From: Alphaproteobacteria bacterium UBA2784
GTDB taxonomy: Bacteria > Pseudomonadota > Alphaproteobacteria > Micropepsales > Micropepsaceae
Direction: 5' to 3'
Length of the DNA stretch: 19,893 bases
Assembly: GCA_002352285.1 (NCBI GenBank)
Contig: DEIC01000047.1
Location: 1 to 19,893, forward strand
Shown: positions 6,054 to 13,052 of the stretch, one piece after another
Layout: every line of letters starts with the position of its first letter
Position numbering within the stretch: the first letter of the stretch is position 1
Position numbers and translations under genes: made by a program
The notes under the pieces: generated by a model
What the model was told of the DNA's origin: nothing
The model's database searches: none
What the model saw: only the letters and a program-made list of their open reading frames with translations

Positions 6054-7229
6054 TTACTCGCCGATTGCAACGGGGGCGAGGGTCACCCAGCGGCCGTCCT
6101 TGACCTGCGCCAGGAATCCGCCACGCACGCCCAGATGGTCGCTGGCCGAGTAATCCAGCGGCGCCAGGCCAAGCGCGCCTGAAGTCCACGGCGGCAGCTC
6201 CTCCAACGCGGCGGCAAAGCGTTCCCGCGTCAGATCAGGCCCGGCGGCCTTCAGAGCGGCGATGAAGAGATTGGCCAGATCATATCCCACCAACGCCTCC
6301 ACGCCGGCGCGGGCGCCAAAGCGCTCCTCGTATCGGCCGATCCAGCTGCGCATGGCGCCATTGGCATCATCGGGATAGGGCATGGCCACCTGCCCCATCG
6401 CGTAGAGATTTTCTGTGATGCCCTTCGGCTCGGTTGCAAGGTTCTCCTGATAGATGGCCTGGCTGCCCAGGAAGACCGGCGACCATTCCAGCTCGTGTGC
6501 TGCCGCCAGTACGGTGAGCGTTGCCTCGGCAATCGTGCCGAGAATGACAAGCTCGCATTGACTATCCTTGAGCAAGGCCACCTGCGCGCGTGCGTCCGCG
6601 TCGGCGCGCGCCAGCGTTTCGGTTGCCACAAACTCAAGGCCGTTGGCTTTCAGGCCCGCAGATGCGCCATCGCGCAGAGCCGCGCCAAAATCGTCGCTCT
6701 GAAAGATGCCGCAGATGCGGGTAAAGCCCTGCGTCTTCAAAATCTCGTTCACCCCGGCGCGCAGCATCGGGCCATAGGGGGCGAGTGCTGCAAATTTCAG
6801 GCGGTTGAAAGGTTCAAAGGCGGATGGCGCTGCGGTGAGCGGGAAAAGGTGGAGCGTTCCCGCCTCAATCACACGTTCAATGGTGGCCTCGACTGTCGGG
6901 GTGCCGACAGGCGCGAGAATGGCAAACACATGATCGCGGCCCAGCAGCTTTTGCACGGCGCTGATGGCGCGGCGCGTGTCATAGCCATTGTCTTCGGCCA
7001 CCAGGCGCAGCATGCGGCCATGCACGCCGCCGGCTTCGTTGGCTTCGGCAAAGGCCATCTCGATGCCGTTGCGCACGGCCACACCCCACCCCGAGATCGG
7101 GCCGGTGAGATCAACATGGGTGCCGACCACAATCTCGCTTTCGGATACGCCTTCGCTGCTGCCGCCCTCGCCACATGACGCGGCGCCAAGGCAAAACATC
7201 ACGGCAGCCAGGAAACGAAGTCGGCGCAT
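6054..7229 (-). CDS. ABC-type substrate-binding lipoprotein (Leu/Ile/Val-type, Peripla_BP_6)
   Basis: The mature part begins EIVVGTHVDLTGPISGWGVA and continues RNGIEMAFAEANEAGGVHGR, the classic opening of branched-chain amino-acid-type periplasmic binding proteins; a second lobe with LVGYDLANLFIAALKAAG follows. The ligand cannot be read from sequence. The ATG at 7229 gives a clean signal peptide, MRRLRFLAAVMFCLGAASC, with a possible but weak lipobox (AASC, C19), and a 391-residue protein. An upstream ATG at 7277 would add 16 residues before the signal and is less likely. No permease or ATPase genes lie nearby, so this is an orphan binding protein that either serves a transporter elsewhere or acts in sensing. 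Divergent from the MBL hydrolase gene with 93 bases between them. Confidence 0.85.
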   Translation of the reverse strand: MRRLRFLAAVMFCLGAASCGEGGSSEGVSESEIVVGTHVDLTGPISGWGVAVRNGIEMAFAEANEAGGVHGRMLRLVAEDNGYDTRRAISAVQKLLGRDHVFAILAPVGTPTVEATIERVIEAGTLHLFPLTAAPSAFEPFNRLKFAALAPYGPMLRAGVNEILKTQGFTRICGIFQSDDFGAALRDGASAGLKANGLEFVATETLARADADARAQVALLKDSQCELVILGTIAEATLTVLAAAHELEWSPVFLGSQAIYQENLATEPKGITENLYAMGQVAMPYPDDANGAMRSWIGRYEERFGARAGVEALVGYDLANLFIAALKAAGPDLTRERFAAALEELPPWTSGALGLAPLDYSASDHLGVRGGFLAQVKDGRWVTLAPVAIGE

Positions 7230-7322
7230 TGCTTCGGTCAGTCCAGCGGTTAGGATGCGTTTCAGACCCGCCTTCATAGACGAGCATGCCTTGCCGCGTC
7301 ACCTCTTGAATTGCATCAAACC

Positions 7323-8264
7323 ATGACGGCGCTTCCCGCCCTGCCGCGGCTGGACCTGTCGCGCGCGCCCGCCCCGCCCTATGGCGCCGTCGAAGTCTTT
7401 TCGCCGCTGATCCGGCGCGTGACGGCGAAGAACCCCGGCGGCTTCACCTTTCACGGCACGGGCACCTATATCGTGGGCCGGGGCGCACTCGCTGTCATTG
7501 ATCCCGGCCCGGATGATCCGGCGCATATCAATGCCATTCTGGCGGCAACCGCAGGCGAGACGATCACGCATATTCTGGTGACGCACACGCACATGGATCA
7601 TTCACCCGGCGCGCGGCCGCTTCAGGCGAAGTCGGGCGCGCAGATTTATGCCTTTGGCGGGCATCAGGGTGATGGCAGCGAGGCGGATGTGGCGGTGGAG
7701 GAAGGCGCCGATAGCGCGTTTGCACCAGACATTGTGCTGCACGACGGCAGCGTGATTGCCGGGCCGGGCTTCACGTTTGGGGCCCTGCACACGCCGGGCC
7801 ACATGTCGAACCATCTCTGTTTTGCGCTGGCAGAAGAACGGACACTCTTTACCGGCGATCATGTGATGGGCTGGTCAACCAGTGTTGTCGTGCCGCCGGA
7901 TGGCGACATGGATGACTATCTGGCGAGCCTTGCGCGCCTGGCCGCGCGTGATGATGCGGTGCTGGTGCCCACCCATGGCGGGCCGATTGGCGGGCCGCAT
8001 GATCCTATGGGGCGGCAGCCGCAAGCATTTGTGCGCCAGCTGATCGATCACCGCCGCGCGCGTGAGGCGCAGATCCTGGCGCTGCTGTCAGGTGGGCCGA
8101 AAGCCATTCCCGCCATGGTGCGCGTCATCTATGCGGATGTGGATGCGCGGCTGCACGGGGCAGCCGGGCAGTCCATGCTGGCGCATCTGATCTCGCTCGA
8201 ACGCACGGGCCGCGTGCGCCATGATGGCGGCGCGCTGCGCACCCGCATCTGGCAGATCGCCTAG
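7323..8264 (+). CDS. MBL-fold metallo-hydrolase with C-terminal winged-helix domain (LACTB2-like)
   Basis: The 313-residue protein has the metallo-beta-lactamase metal motif THTHMDHS (H88, H90, D92, H93), then HTPGHMSNH (H160), FTGDHVMGW (D179) and VPTHGGP (H218), so all five usual zinc-ligand regions are present. The last 80 or so residues, RREAQ-like helix then IPAMVRVIYADV and MLAHLISLERTGRV, match the winged-helix tail of the LACTB2 branch, some of whose members are RNases. The substrate is not determinable. The ATG at 7323 is preferred over an in-frame TTG at 7311; neither has a clear Shine-Dalgarno. Its stop overlaps the stop of the convergent DUF1499 gene in the sequence CTAG. Confidence 0.88.
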   Translation: MTALPALPRLDLSRAPAPPYGAVEVFSPLIRRVTAKNPGGFTFHGTGTYIVGRGALAVIDPGPDDPAHINAILAATAGETITHILVTHTHMDHSPGARPLQAKSGAQIYAFGGHQGDGSEADVAVEEGADSAFAPDIVLHDGSVIAGPGFTFGALHTPGHMSNHLCFALAEERTLFTGDHVMGWSTSVVVPPDGDMDDYLASLARLAARDDAVLVPTHGGPIGGPHDPMGRQPQAFVRQLIDHRRAREAQILALLSGGPKAIPAMVRVIYADVDARLHGAAGQSMLAHLISLERTGRVRHDGGALRTRIWQIA

Positions 8265-9022
8265 TTCACCTTGTTGAGTTCGGCAATGAAGGCGCGGATG
8301 CGGTCAGCATTGGCGCCGAGGTCAGAAATGCCGACGCGCGAAGCCGAACGGATATCGAGCTTGGCGCCTGCGCCATCTGGTGAGACGACAATCACGACAT
8401 CGTCCTTGAAGCCGAACCAGAGCGAGGTTGCGGTTGCTTCGATGCGCATCGCCGCATCATCGGCGGCGATGATCTCCCAGCCCTGCGCCTCGGCGGCTGC
8501 CTTGGCGCGCGCAAACACGGCCTGCGTTGAGGCGCCGCTGCGCCAGGTGACAATGTCGGGATAGGCTGCAAGCTGATACTCGCGGACATTGATGGTCTGG
8601 CCGCGCACTTCCATCACCGGCTTGTAGTCGAGGCCATTCATGCTGGCGCGGCGCGCCTCGGCCAATGCGACAAAGGCGGGCGGCTGATCCATGTTGGTCG
8701 TGATGTCGTGGATGGGCGGCACTTCGCCTGCGCGTGCCTGCAGCATCAGGGGCGGGGCCACCGCCAGCGCGCCCAGAACAATGCCGGTCAGGGCGCGGCC
8801 CATGCCCTCGCGGCTCTTGCGGATGAGCGCCACGATCACCCACAGCACGCCAAGGCCCGCTGCCGCCATGCCGACATAGGCGCCAAGTTTGAAAAGGGTG
8901 GCAAGGGCAAACATCCAGTCCCACACGCCAAAGCGGTTGCCGGGTCCGGCCAGCCCGACCATCAGGATGGCGACGATGCCGGCCAGCAATGCCAGCAGGC
9001 CAAGGAGGCGGGAGATGGTCAT
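8261..9022 (-). CDS. DUF1499 family membrane protein
   Basis: The 253-residue protein has three hydrophobic segments (about residues 5-25, 46-67, 76-95) and then a soluble DUF1499 domain (about 100-250). Recognisable parts are VPPIHDITTNMDQPPAF, a YPDI segment, and WFGFKDDVVIVVSPDGAGAKLDIRSASRVGISDLGANADRIRAF. The domain probably faces the periplasm. Its biochemical function is unknown to me. The start is supported by AAAGGA eight bases upstream. It lies 22 bases after the smaller TonB-like gene and is probably co-transcribed with it. Its second and third membrane segments resemble those of the larger TonB-like protein two genes upstream. The stop overlaps that of the convergent MBL gene by four bases. 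Confidence 0.85.
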   Translation of the reverse strand: MTISRLLGLLALLAGIVAILMVGLAGPGNRFGVWDWMFALATLFKLGAYVGMAAAGLGVLWVIVALIRKSREGMGRALTGIVLGALAVAPPLMLQARAGEVPPIHDITTNMDQPPAFVALAEARRASMNGLDYKPVMEVRGQTINVREYQLAAYPDIVTWRSGASTQAVFARAKAAAEAQGWEIIAADDAAMRIEATATSLWFGFKDDVVIVVSPDGAGAKLDIRSASRVGISDLGANADRIRAFIAELNKVN

Positions 9023-9044
9023 GGATACGTCCTTTCAGTGGTCG

Positions 9045-9650
9045 TCAATTGGCCGGTGAAGGTGCGGGTGGCGGCGACGGCGATACGGGATGAGGAGGCA
9101 CCGGAACAGGAACTGGAGTTCCGGTCGCTTGGTTGATGCAGAAGTTTAGCTGCACAGGAACAAACTGGAACTGGTGCTCGGTTGCATTTTCCCCGACATG
9201 GTAAGTCCATTTGAGGAGTGCCTCGATTGCGGCATCTTCAAAGACACCGCGCGGGTCTGCGGCCAGCACATAGACCTTTTCGATCTCACCCAGCCTGTTA
9301 AACTTTGCCATCATGTACAGGGCGCCACTTGTCTCGGAAGCCAATGCTTCCGGCGGATATCTTGGCTGAACCCGGAGCAACGGCGCGCCGACAAACTGTG
9401 CATCTTTGGATGCAAGATAATCCGGATCCGACGTCAGCAAGCCAATCTCTATTCTCTGCTTCAGTGCGTCGTATATCGCGGCTCTCTCAGCAGTGAAGTC
9501 TGGGACCGTTTCACCCGCAGCTCTTGCTCTCAGTTCCTCTCCACTGAGCTCGCACAGCCTGCTTGCCAGATCACCCTCCTCAGCCTTTACGGGAGGAGCG
9601 CTCGCACAAACAAGAAGCGCCGAGATGAGCCAGTGCAAGAATGCGCGCAT
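9045..9650 (-). CDS. Secreted TonB C-terminal-domain protein, smaller paralogue
   Basis: This 201-residue protein has a signal peptide (MRAFLHWLISALLVCASAPPVKA, cut near A23) and then a TonB_C-like domain (about 93-172) containing VQPRYPPEALASETSGALYMMAKFN-type sequence, YVLAADP and FEDAAIEALLKWTY. Unlike a classical TonB it has no membrane anchor and no N-terminal proline-rich spacer. Instead a proline-rich tail of about 24 residues ends the protein. C33 and C171 match a cysteine pair in the paralogue. The ATG at 9650 overlaps the upstream stop by one base (TGATG), so translation is probably coupled. Base composition is visibly lower in GC than its neighbours. It may be a periplasmic partner rather than an energy transducer; the role is unknown. 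Confidence 0.8.
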   Translation of the reverse strand: MRAFLHWLISALLVCASAPPVKAEEGDLASRLCELSGEELRARAAGETVPDFTAERAAIYDALKQRIEIGLLTSDPDYLASKDAQFVGAPLLRVQPRYPPEALASETSGALYMMAKFNRLGEIEKVYVLAADPRGVFEDAAIEALLKWTYHVGENATEHQFQFVPVQLNFCINQATGTPVPVPVPPHPVSPSPPPAPSPAN

Positions 9651-10975
9651 CAATTCGTCACCGGTGCCGGATCGGCGTTGCCCTGATCGAGGCAGAAGCG
9701 GATCGTGACATCGACAAACTGCATTGGCGCGTTGGTGGCATCGCCATGGGTGCGGTTGGTCCAGGCCCACACCGCGTCCATCGCCGCCTCATTGAAGACA
9801 TCGGGCGGATCGGCGGCCAGCACATAGGCGCGTGATACCGCACCCGAGCGGCCAAAGCCGACCGCGATCATGACGATCCCCTCCATTTCGCGGGCCAGTG
9901 CTTCTTCGGGATAGCCGGGCTCAATGCGCACTTCCGGCTCGCCCAGAAACGATGCGCCAACGGAAGCGAGATAGTCGGGATCGGAATCGATGCCGGTGCG
10001 GTCGGCGCGTGCAGCCAGTTCGGCTTCGGCCCGTGCCGTCTGCATCGCAAAGCGCGAGAGATCGGTCTCGCCCGCCGCCATTGCACGCGCGCGGTTGCGT
10101 TCAATCTGGCAGACGAGTTTGCCAAGGCCCGAAGGTGCTGTGGCGGTCACTGCACCGCCCGCGGGCGCCACAAGCTCTGCCCGGCCCGCATCGGGATCAG
10201 GCGCCAGCCCCGGTTCCGGTTGGATGGCGCCGCCCTTGGGCGCCAGGATTGTTGAACCCAGCACAAGGACCGAGGCAAGAACCGCCAAAAGCGAACGTTT
10301 CACACCGCCAGGTTTTCCGGTGGCAAGCGCCCACAACAGGCCAAGCAGGCCGAGACCGCCGCCCGCCATTGCCGCATAGCTCACATAGGTGAGGAATTGC
10401 GGGGTCGTCGCGGCAACACCTGCTGCCTGAACGCGCACGCCGCTGGCGACGAGGCAATATCCGGCAAAGGCAACGAGGCTGATGCCGAATGCCATCCACG
10501 CAATAAACCCTGCCATGCGCTGGCGCGGGCGCGGCGTGAGTGTGGCGTAGCGCGCAAGGGGCGCGTCATCCATCATGTCGGCGGTTGCGGCCATGGCACT
10601 TTCCTCCCCCGCCGGCATGTCGCGCCACTGGTGCTGGCGCGGCACTTCCGGCTCGTGAAACGTCTGGGCTGCGGGGGGCGGCAGCATTTCTTCTGCGGGT
10701 GCAGGCGGCTGCTCCGGCACGGGCTCGGCATGATCCGCAACGGCCTGCTCGCCGGCCGCAGCGGAGCTTGCCATCAACCCGCGCAGGCTGGGCATTTCGG
10801 CGGAAGATGGTTCTGCGACAGGCGGCGCAGACGGCCCTGCTGTCATGGCTTGCGTCAGTTCAACTGCTTCAGCAGCGGGCTCATTGTCGATGGCATCCTT
10901 CGCAATGGCATCAAGCACCGCCATGTCGCGGGGCGGTGCGGGCGGCAACACGGGCTCTGCGCCTGCGGCCGTCAA
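9650..10975 (-). CDS. TonB-family protein with multi-pass membrane module and long Pro/Ala-rich N-terminus
   Basis: About 441 residues. Residues 1-150 are acidic and Pro/Ala/Glu-rich with no fold I recognise. Three hydrophobic segments follow (about 154-178, 195-218, 227-247), then a periplasmic linker and a TonB_C-like domain (about 348-430) with IEPGYPEEALAREMEGIVMIAVGFG, YVLAADP and VFNEAAMDAVWAW. C289 and C428 bracket the domain region. A normal TonB has one N-terminal anchor, so this is an unusual architecture. The start is uncertain: the TTG at 10975 is the first candidate after the in-frame stop of the upstream gene apart from a CTG, and an ATG at 10924 would remove 17 residues; none has a good ribosome site. 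It begins only about 42 bases after the acyl-CoA ligase stop. Confidence 0.78.
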   Translation of the reverse strand: MTAAGAEPVLPPAPPRDMAVLDAIAKDAIDNEPAAEAVELTQAMTAGPSAPPVAEPSSAEMPSLRGLMASSAAAGEQAVADHAEPVPEQPPAPAEEMLPPPAAQTFHEPEVPRQHQWRDMPAGEESAMAATADMMDDAPLARYATLTPRPRQRMAGFIAWMAFGISLVAFAGYCLVASGVRVQAAGVAATTPQFLTYVSYAAMAGGGLGLLGLLWALATGKPGGVKRSLLAVLASVLVLGSTILAPKGGAIQPEPGLAPDPDAGRAELVAPAGGAVTATAPSGLGKLVCQIERNRARAMAAGETDLSRFAMQTARAEAELAARADRTGIDSDPDYLASVGASFLGEPEVRIEPGYPEEALAREMEGIVMIAVGFGRSGAVSRAYVLAADPPDVFNEAAMDAVWAWTNRTHGDATNAPMQFVDVTIRFCLDQGNADPAPVTN

Positions 10976-11017
10976 CTCGGTTGAGAGGGCCTCTTCAGCG
11001 CGGGCCGGGCGCTCCAG

Positions 11018-12682
11018 CTAAGAAGCACCGCCTGCGGCGGCGGCCGCACCTGCCGTTGGCAGTCGGTAATCCTTGAAGATGTTGCGCAGCTCCACCTTCT
11101 GGATCTTGCCGGTCGCGGTCAGCGGAATGTTGTCGATGAAGGCGACATCATCCGGCATCCACCATTTGGCGATTTTGCCGTCGAGGAAGGCGAGCATCTC
11201 TTCGCGCGACACTTCATGGCCCGGCTTTTTCTGGACGATGAGCAGCGGGCGCTCATCCCATTTGGGATGGTGCACGCCGATGACGGCGGCATTGGCCACC
11301 GCCGGATGGCCGACGGCGAGATTTTCAATGTCGATAGAGCTGATCCACTCGCCGCCCGACTTGATGACGTCCTTGGCGCGGTCAGTGATCTGCATGAAGC
11401 CCTGCGCGTCGATGGTGGAGACGTCGCCGGTATCAAAGAAGCCCTCGCCATCGAGCACCTGGCCGCCATCGCCCTTGAAGTAGCCGCTGGCAATCGCAGG
11501 GCCACGCACCACGAGATGGCCAAAAGCCTTGCCGTCGCGCGGCAGTTCCTTGCCGGCATCATCAAGAATTTTCATCTCGACGGTAAACATCGGGCGGCCC
11601 TGCTTCGACTTGATGCGCAGGCGCTCGTCAAACGGCAACGCCTTCTGCTCGGCCTTGAGCGTGCCTACGGTACCGACGGGTGAAAGCTCCGTCATGCCCC
11701 AGGCGTGGCTGACATCGACGCCATAGTTCTTCTCGAACTTTTCGATCATCGAGGGCGGGCAGGCCGAGCCGCCAATCGCCACGCGCTTCAAGGTCGAAAG
11801 CTTGAGATTGTTGCCTTCAAGGTGATTGAGGAGCGCGAGCCAGACTGTCGGGACGGCCGCGGTCATCGTCACGCGCTCGTTCTCGAGCAGTTCATAGATC
11901 GACGGGCCGTCAAGCCTTGCGCCGGGCATGACCAGGGCCGCACCCGCCATGGGCGCTGAAAAGGCCAGCGACCAGGCATTGGCGTGAAACATCGGCACGA
12001 CCGGCAGAATGACATCGCCGTTCGAGACGCCCAGCGCATCCGACTGATTGGCCGCCAGCGAATGCAGCACGTTGGAGCGATGCGAATAGAGCACGCCCTT
12101 CGGATTGCCGGTGGTGCCGCTTGTGTAGCAAAGGCCGCAGGCGGTGTTCTCGTCGAAGCTCGCCCACTCAAAGCTGTCGCTGCCAGCTGCTACGAACTCT
12201 TCGTAACAGATCACATTGCGCAGCGATGTCTGCGGCATGTGGGCGCGATCTGTCAGGATGATGATCGCCTCGACCGATTTCAGGTGATCCTGGATTTTCT
12301 CGAGCAGCGGCACGAAGGTCAGATCCGTCATGATGATCCGGTCTTCGGCGTGATTGGCGATATAGACAATCTGCTCCGGGAACAGGCGCGGGTTCAGCGT
12401 GTGATAGACGGCGCCAACACCGGCAATGCCGTACCAGGCTTCAAGATGGCGCTCGGTGTTCCAGGCGAGCGTGGCGACGCGATCACCCAGGCGGACTCCG
12501 AAGGACTGGAACGCGGATGCGAGCTTGCGCGCGCGGCGGTGAATGTCGGCATAGGTTGTGCGGCGGATGCCGCCATCCGGCTCGACCGCGCGGGTGACGA
12601 TCTGGCGGTCACCAAAATAGGTTGCCGCATGATCCAGTATCTTGTGGACCAGCAACGGCCAGTCCTGCATCAAGCCACGCAT
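11018..12682 (-). CDS. Medium/long-chain acyl-CoA ligase (AMP-forming, AlkK-like)
   Basis: This ligase activates a fatty acid with ATP and CoA to acyl-CoA, via an acyl-adenylate, for beta-oxidation or lipid synthesis. The 554 residues carry the full set of motifs: P-loop YTSGTTGNPKG (186-196), GMTELSP (329-335), DTGD (417-420), DRAKDVIKSGGEWIS hinge (434-448) and catalytic-Lys motif TATGKIQK (K526). The opening MRGLMQDWPLLVHKILDHAA is typical of the AlkK/medium-chain branch. The chain length preferred cannot be read. The ATG at 12682 follows AGGGGAGA at good spacing; a longer in-frame reading to 12919 crosses the promoter and is rejected. The C-terminus is an Ala/Gly-rich tail. It heads the minus-strand run that continues into the TonB-like genes. 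Confidence 0.9.
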   Translation of the reverse strand: MRGLMQDWPLLVHKILDHAATYFGDRQIVTRAVEPDGGIRRTTYADIHRRARKLASAFQSFGVRLGDRVATLAWNTERHLEAWYGIAGVGAVYHTLNPRLFPEQIVYIANHAEDRIIMTDLTFVPLLEKIQDHLKSVEAIIILTDRAHMPQTSLRNVICYEEFVAAGSDSFEWASFDENTACGLCYTSGTTGNPKGVLYSHRSNVLHSLAANQSDALGVSNGDVILPVVPMFHANAWSLAFSAPMAGAALVMPGARLDGPSIYELLENERVTMTAAVPTVWLALLNHLEGNNLKLSTLKRVAIGGSACPPSMIEKFEKNYGVDVSHAWGMTELSPVGTVGTLKAEQKALPFDERLRIKSKQGRPMFTVEMKILDDAGKELPRDGKAFGHLVVRGPAIASGYFKGDGGQVLDGEGFFDTGDVSTIDAQGFMQITDRAKDVIKSGGEWISSIDIENLAVGHPAVANAAVIGVHHPKWDERPLLIVQKKPGHEVSREEMLAFLDGKIAKWWMPDDVAFIDNIPLTATGKIQKVELRNIFKDYRLPTAGAAAAAGGAS

Positions 12683-12755
12683 CGACGCTGTCTCCCCTAA
12701 CCCCTTGACGCGCGATGGCTTTTGCCGTTGCCGCGCGATCTGACACCCTAAGCCG

Positions 12756-12784
12756 ACTATAGGTACTGCGCGGCGCGGCTTCAA
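12756..12784 (-). promoter_or_regulatory. Sigma-70-like promoter for the acyl-CoA ligase gene
   Basis: On the minus strand TTGAAG (12784-12779) and TATAGT (12761-12756) are separated by exactly 17 bases. Transcription would begin near 12749, giving a leader of about 67 bases to the ATG at 12682. The hexamers match the TTGACA/TATAAT consensus at four and five of six positions. Prediction from sequence only. Confidence 0.5.
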
Positions 12785-12813
12785 CCGCTCCTGGCCTGTC
12801 TTTGCGCCGAATT

Positions 12814-12830
12814 CAGGCCGATCTGGCCTG
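12814..12830. promoter_or_regulatory. Inverted repeat upstream of the acyl-CoA ligase promoter
   Basis: Arms CAGGCC (12814-12819) and GGCCTG (12825-12830) pair perfectly around five bases. The repeat is centred about 38 bases upstream of the predicted -35 element, a position usual for an activator site. A third GGCCTG copy lies at about 12793-12798. Binding is inferred only. Confidence 0.3.
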
Positions 12831-12918
12831 CATCGCGCCAAACCGCACCTTCGGGTTGTGCGATCAGAATCCTGCGCTTGTCGGAGGTCACAAAGCGGGC
12901 GGGACCGCCGCTGTGACA

Positions 12919-12933
12919 TGTGAACGTTTCACA
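12919..12933. promoter_or_regulatory. Perfect inverted repeat, candidate operator
   Basis: Arms TGTGAA (12919-12924) and TTCACA (12928-12933) are perfectly complementary around CGT. The TGTGA/TCACA halves look CRP-like, but the spacing between them is five bases rather than six. A LacI-, GntR- or TetR-type site is therefore equally possible. It is 120 bases upstream of the beta-barrel gene start, and the GTGAAC half recurs near 12959. Confidence 0.4.
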
Positions 12934-12967
12934 CCCTTGTTACTCTCATTCGCAGGTTCGTGAACCC

Positions 12968-12985
12968 CTTGTTCCCAAAAACAAG
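12968..12985. repeat. Short inverted repeat upstream of the beta-barrel gene
   Basis: Arms CTTGTT (12968-12973) and AACAAG (12980-12985) surround a six-base centre. It is AT-rich and 67 bases upstream of the GTG start. It could be an operator half of the same regulatory region or a small leader hairpin. No T-tract follows. Confidence 0.3.
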
Positions 12986-13052
12986 TTCATATCGTGGCGC
13001 GCGGCTACGGGGGCGCGCGGTCCCTTCAACCGCAACTGGGGAGCGGTGATAC

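Larger units (their letters stand above)
12683..13052. other. 370-base divergent intergenic region
   Basis: The region separates the acyl-CoA ligase (minus) from the CBM9/beta-barrel gene (plus) and holds no convincing gene. I see one good minus-strand promoter (12756-12784) and three inverted repeats: CAGGCC/GGCCTG (12814-12830), TGTGAA/TTCACA (12919-12933) and CTTGTT/AACAAG (12968-12985). A further GTGAAC half-site begins near 12959. No convincing consensus promoter was found for the plus-strand gene. Confidence 0.6.

Noticed and set aside
6495..7178. Plus-strand open frame of 227 codons opposite the binding protein
   Set aside because: No recognisable domain, no ribosome site, antisense to a typical binding-protein gene.
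9651..9770. N-terminal extension of the smaller TonB-like protein by 40 residues
   Set aside because: It lies within the preceding gene, and the internal ATG at 9650 begins a clear signal peptide.
12683..12919. N-terminal extension of the acyl-CoA ligase by 79 residues
   Set aside because: The added sequence is Arg-rich and unlike the family, crosses a good promoter, and the ATG at 12682 has a strong ribosome site and family-typical N-terminus.
12912..12933. CRP/FNR-type binding site
   Set aside because: TGTGA and TCACA halves are five bases apart instead of six, so it is reported only as an unspecified inverted repeat.
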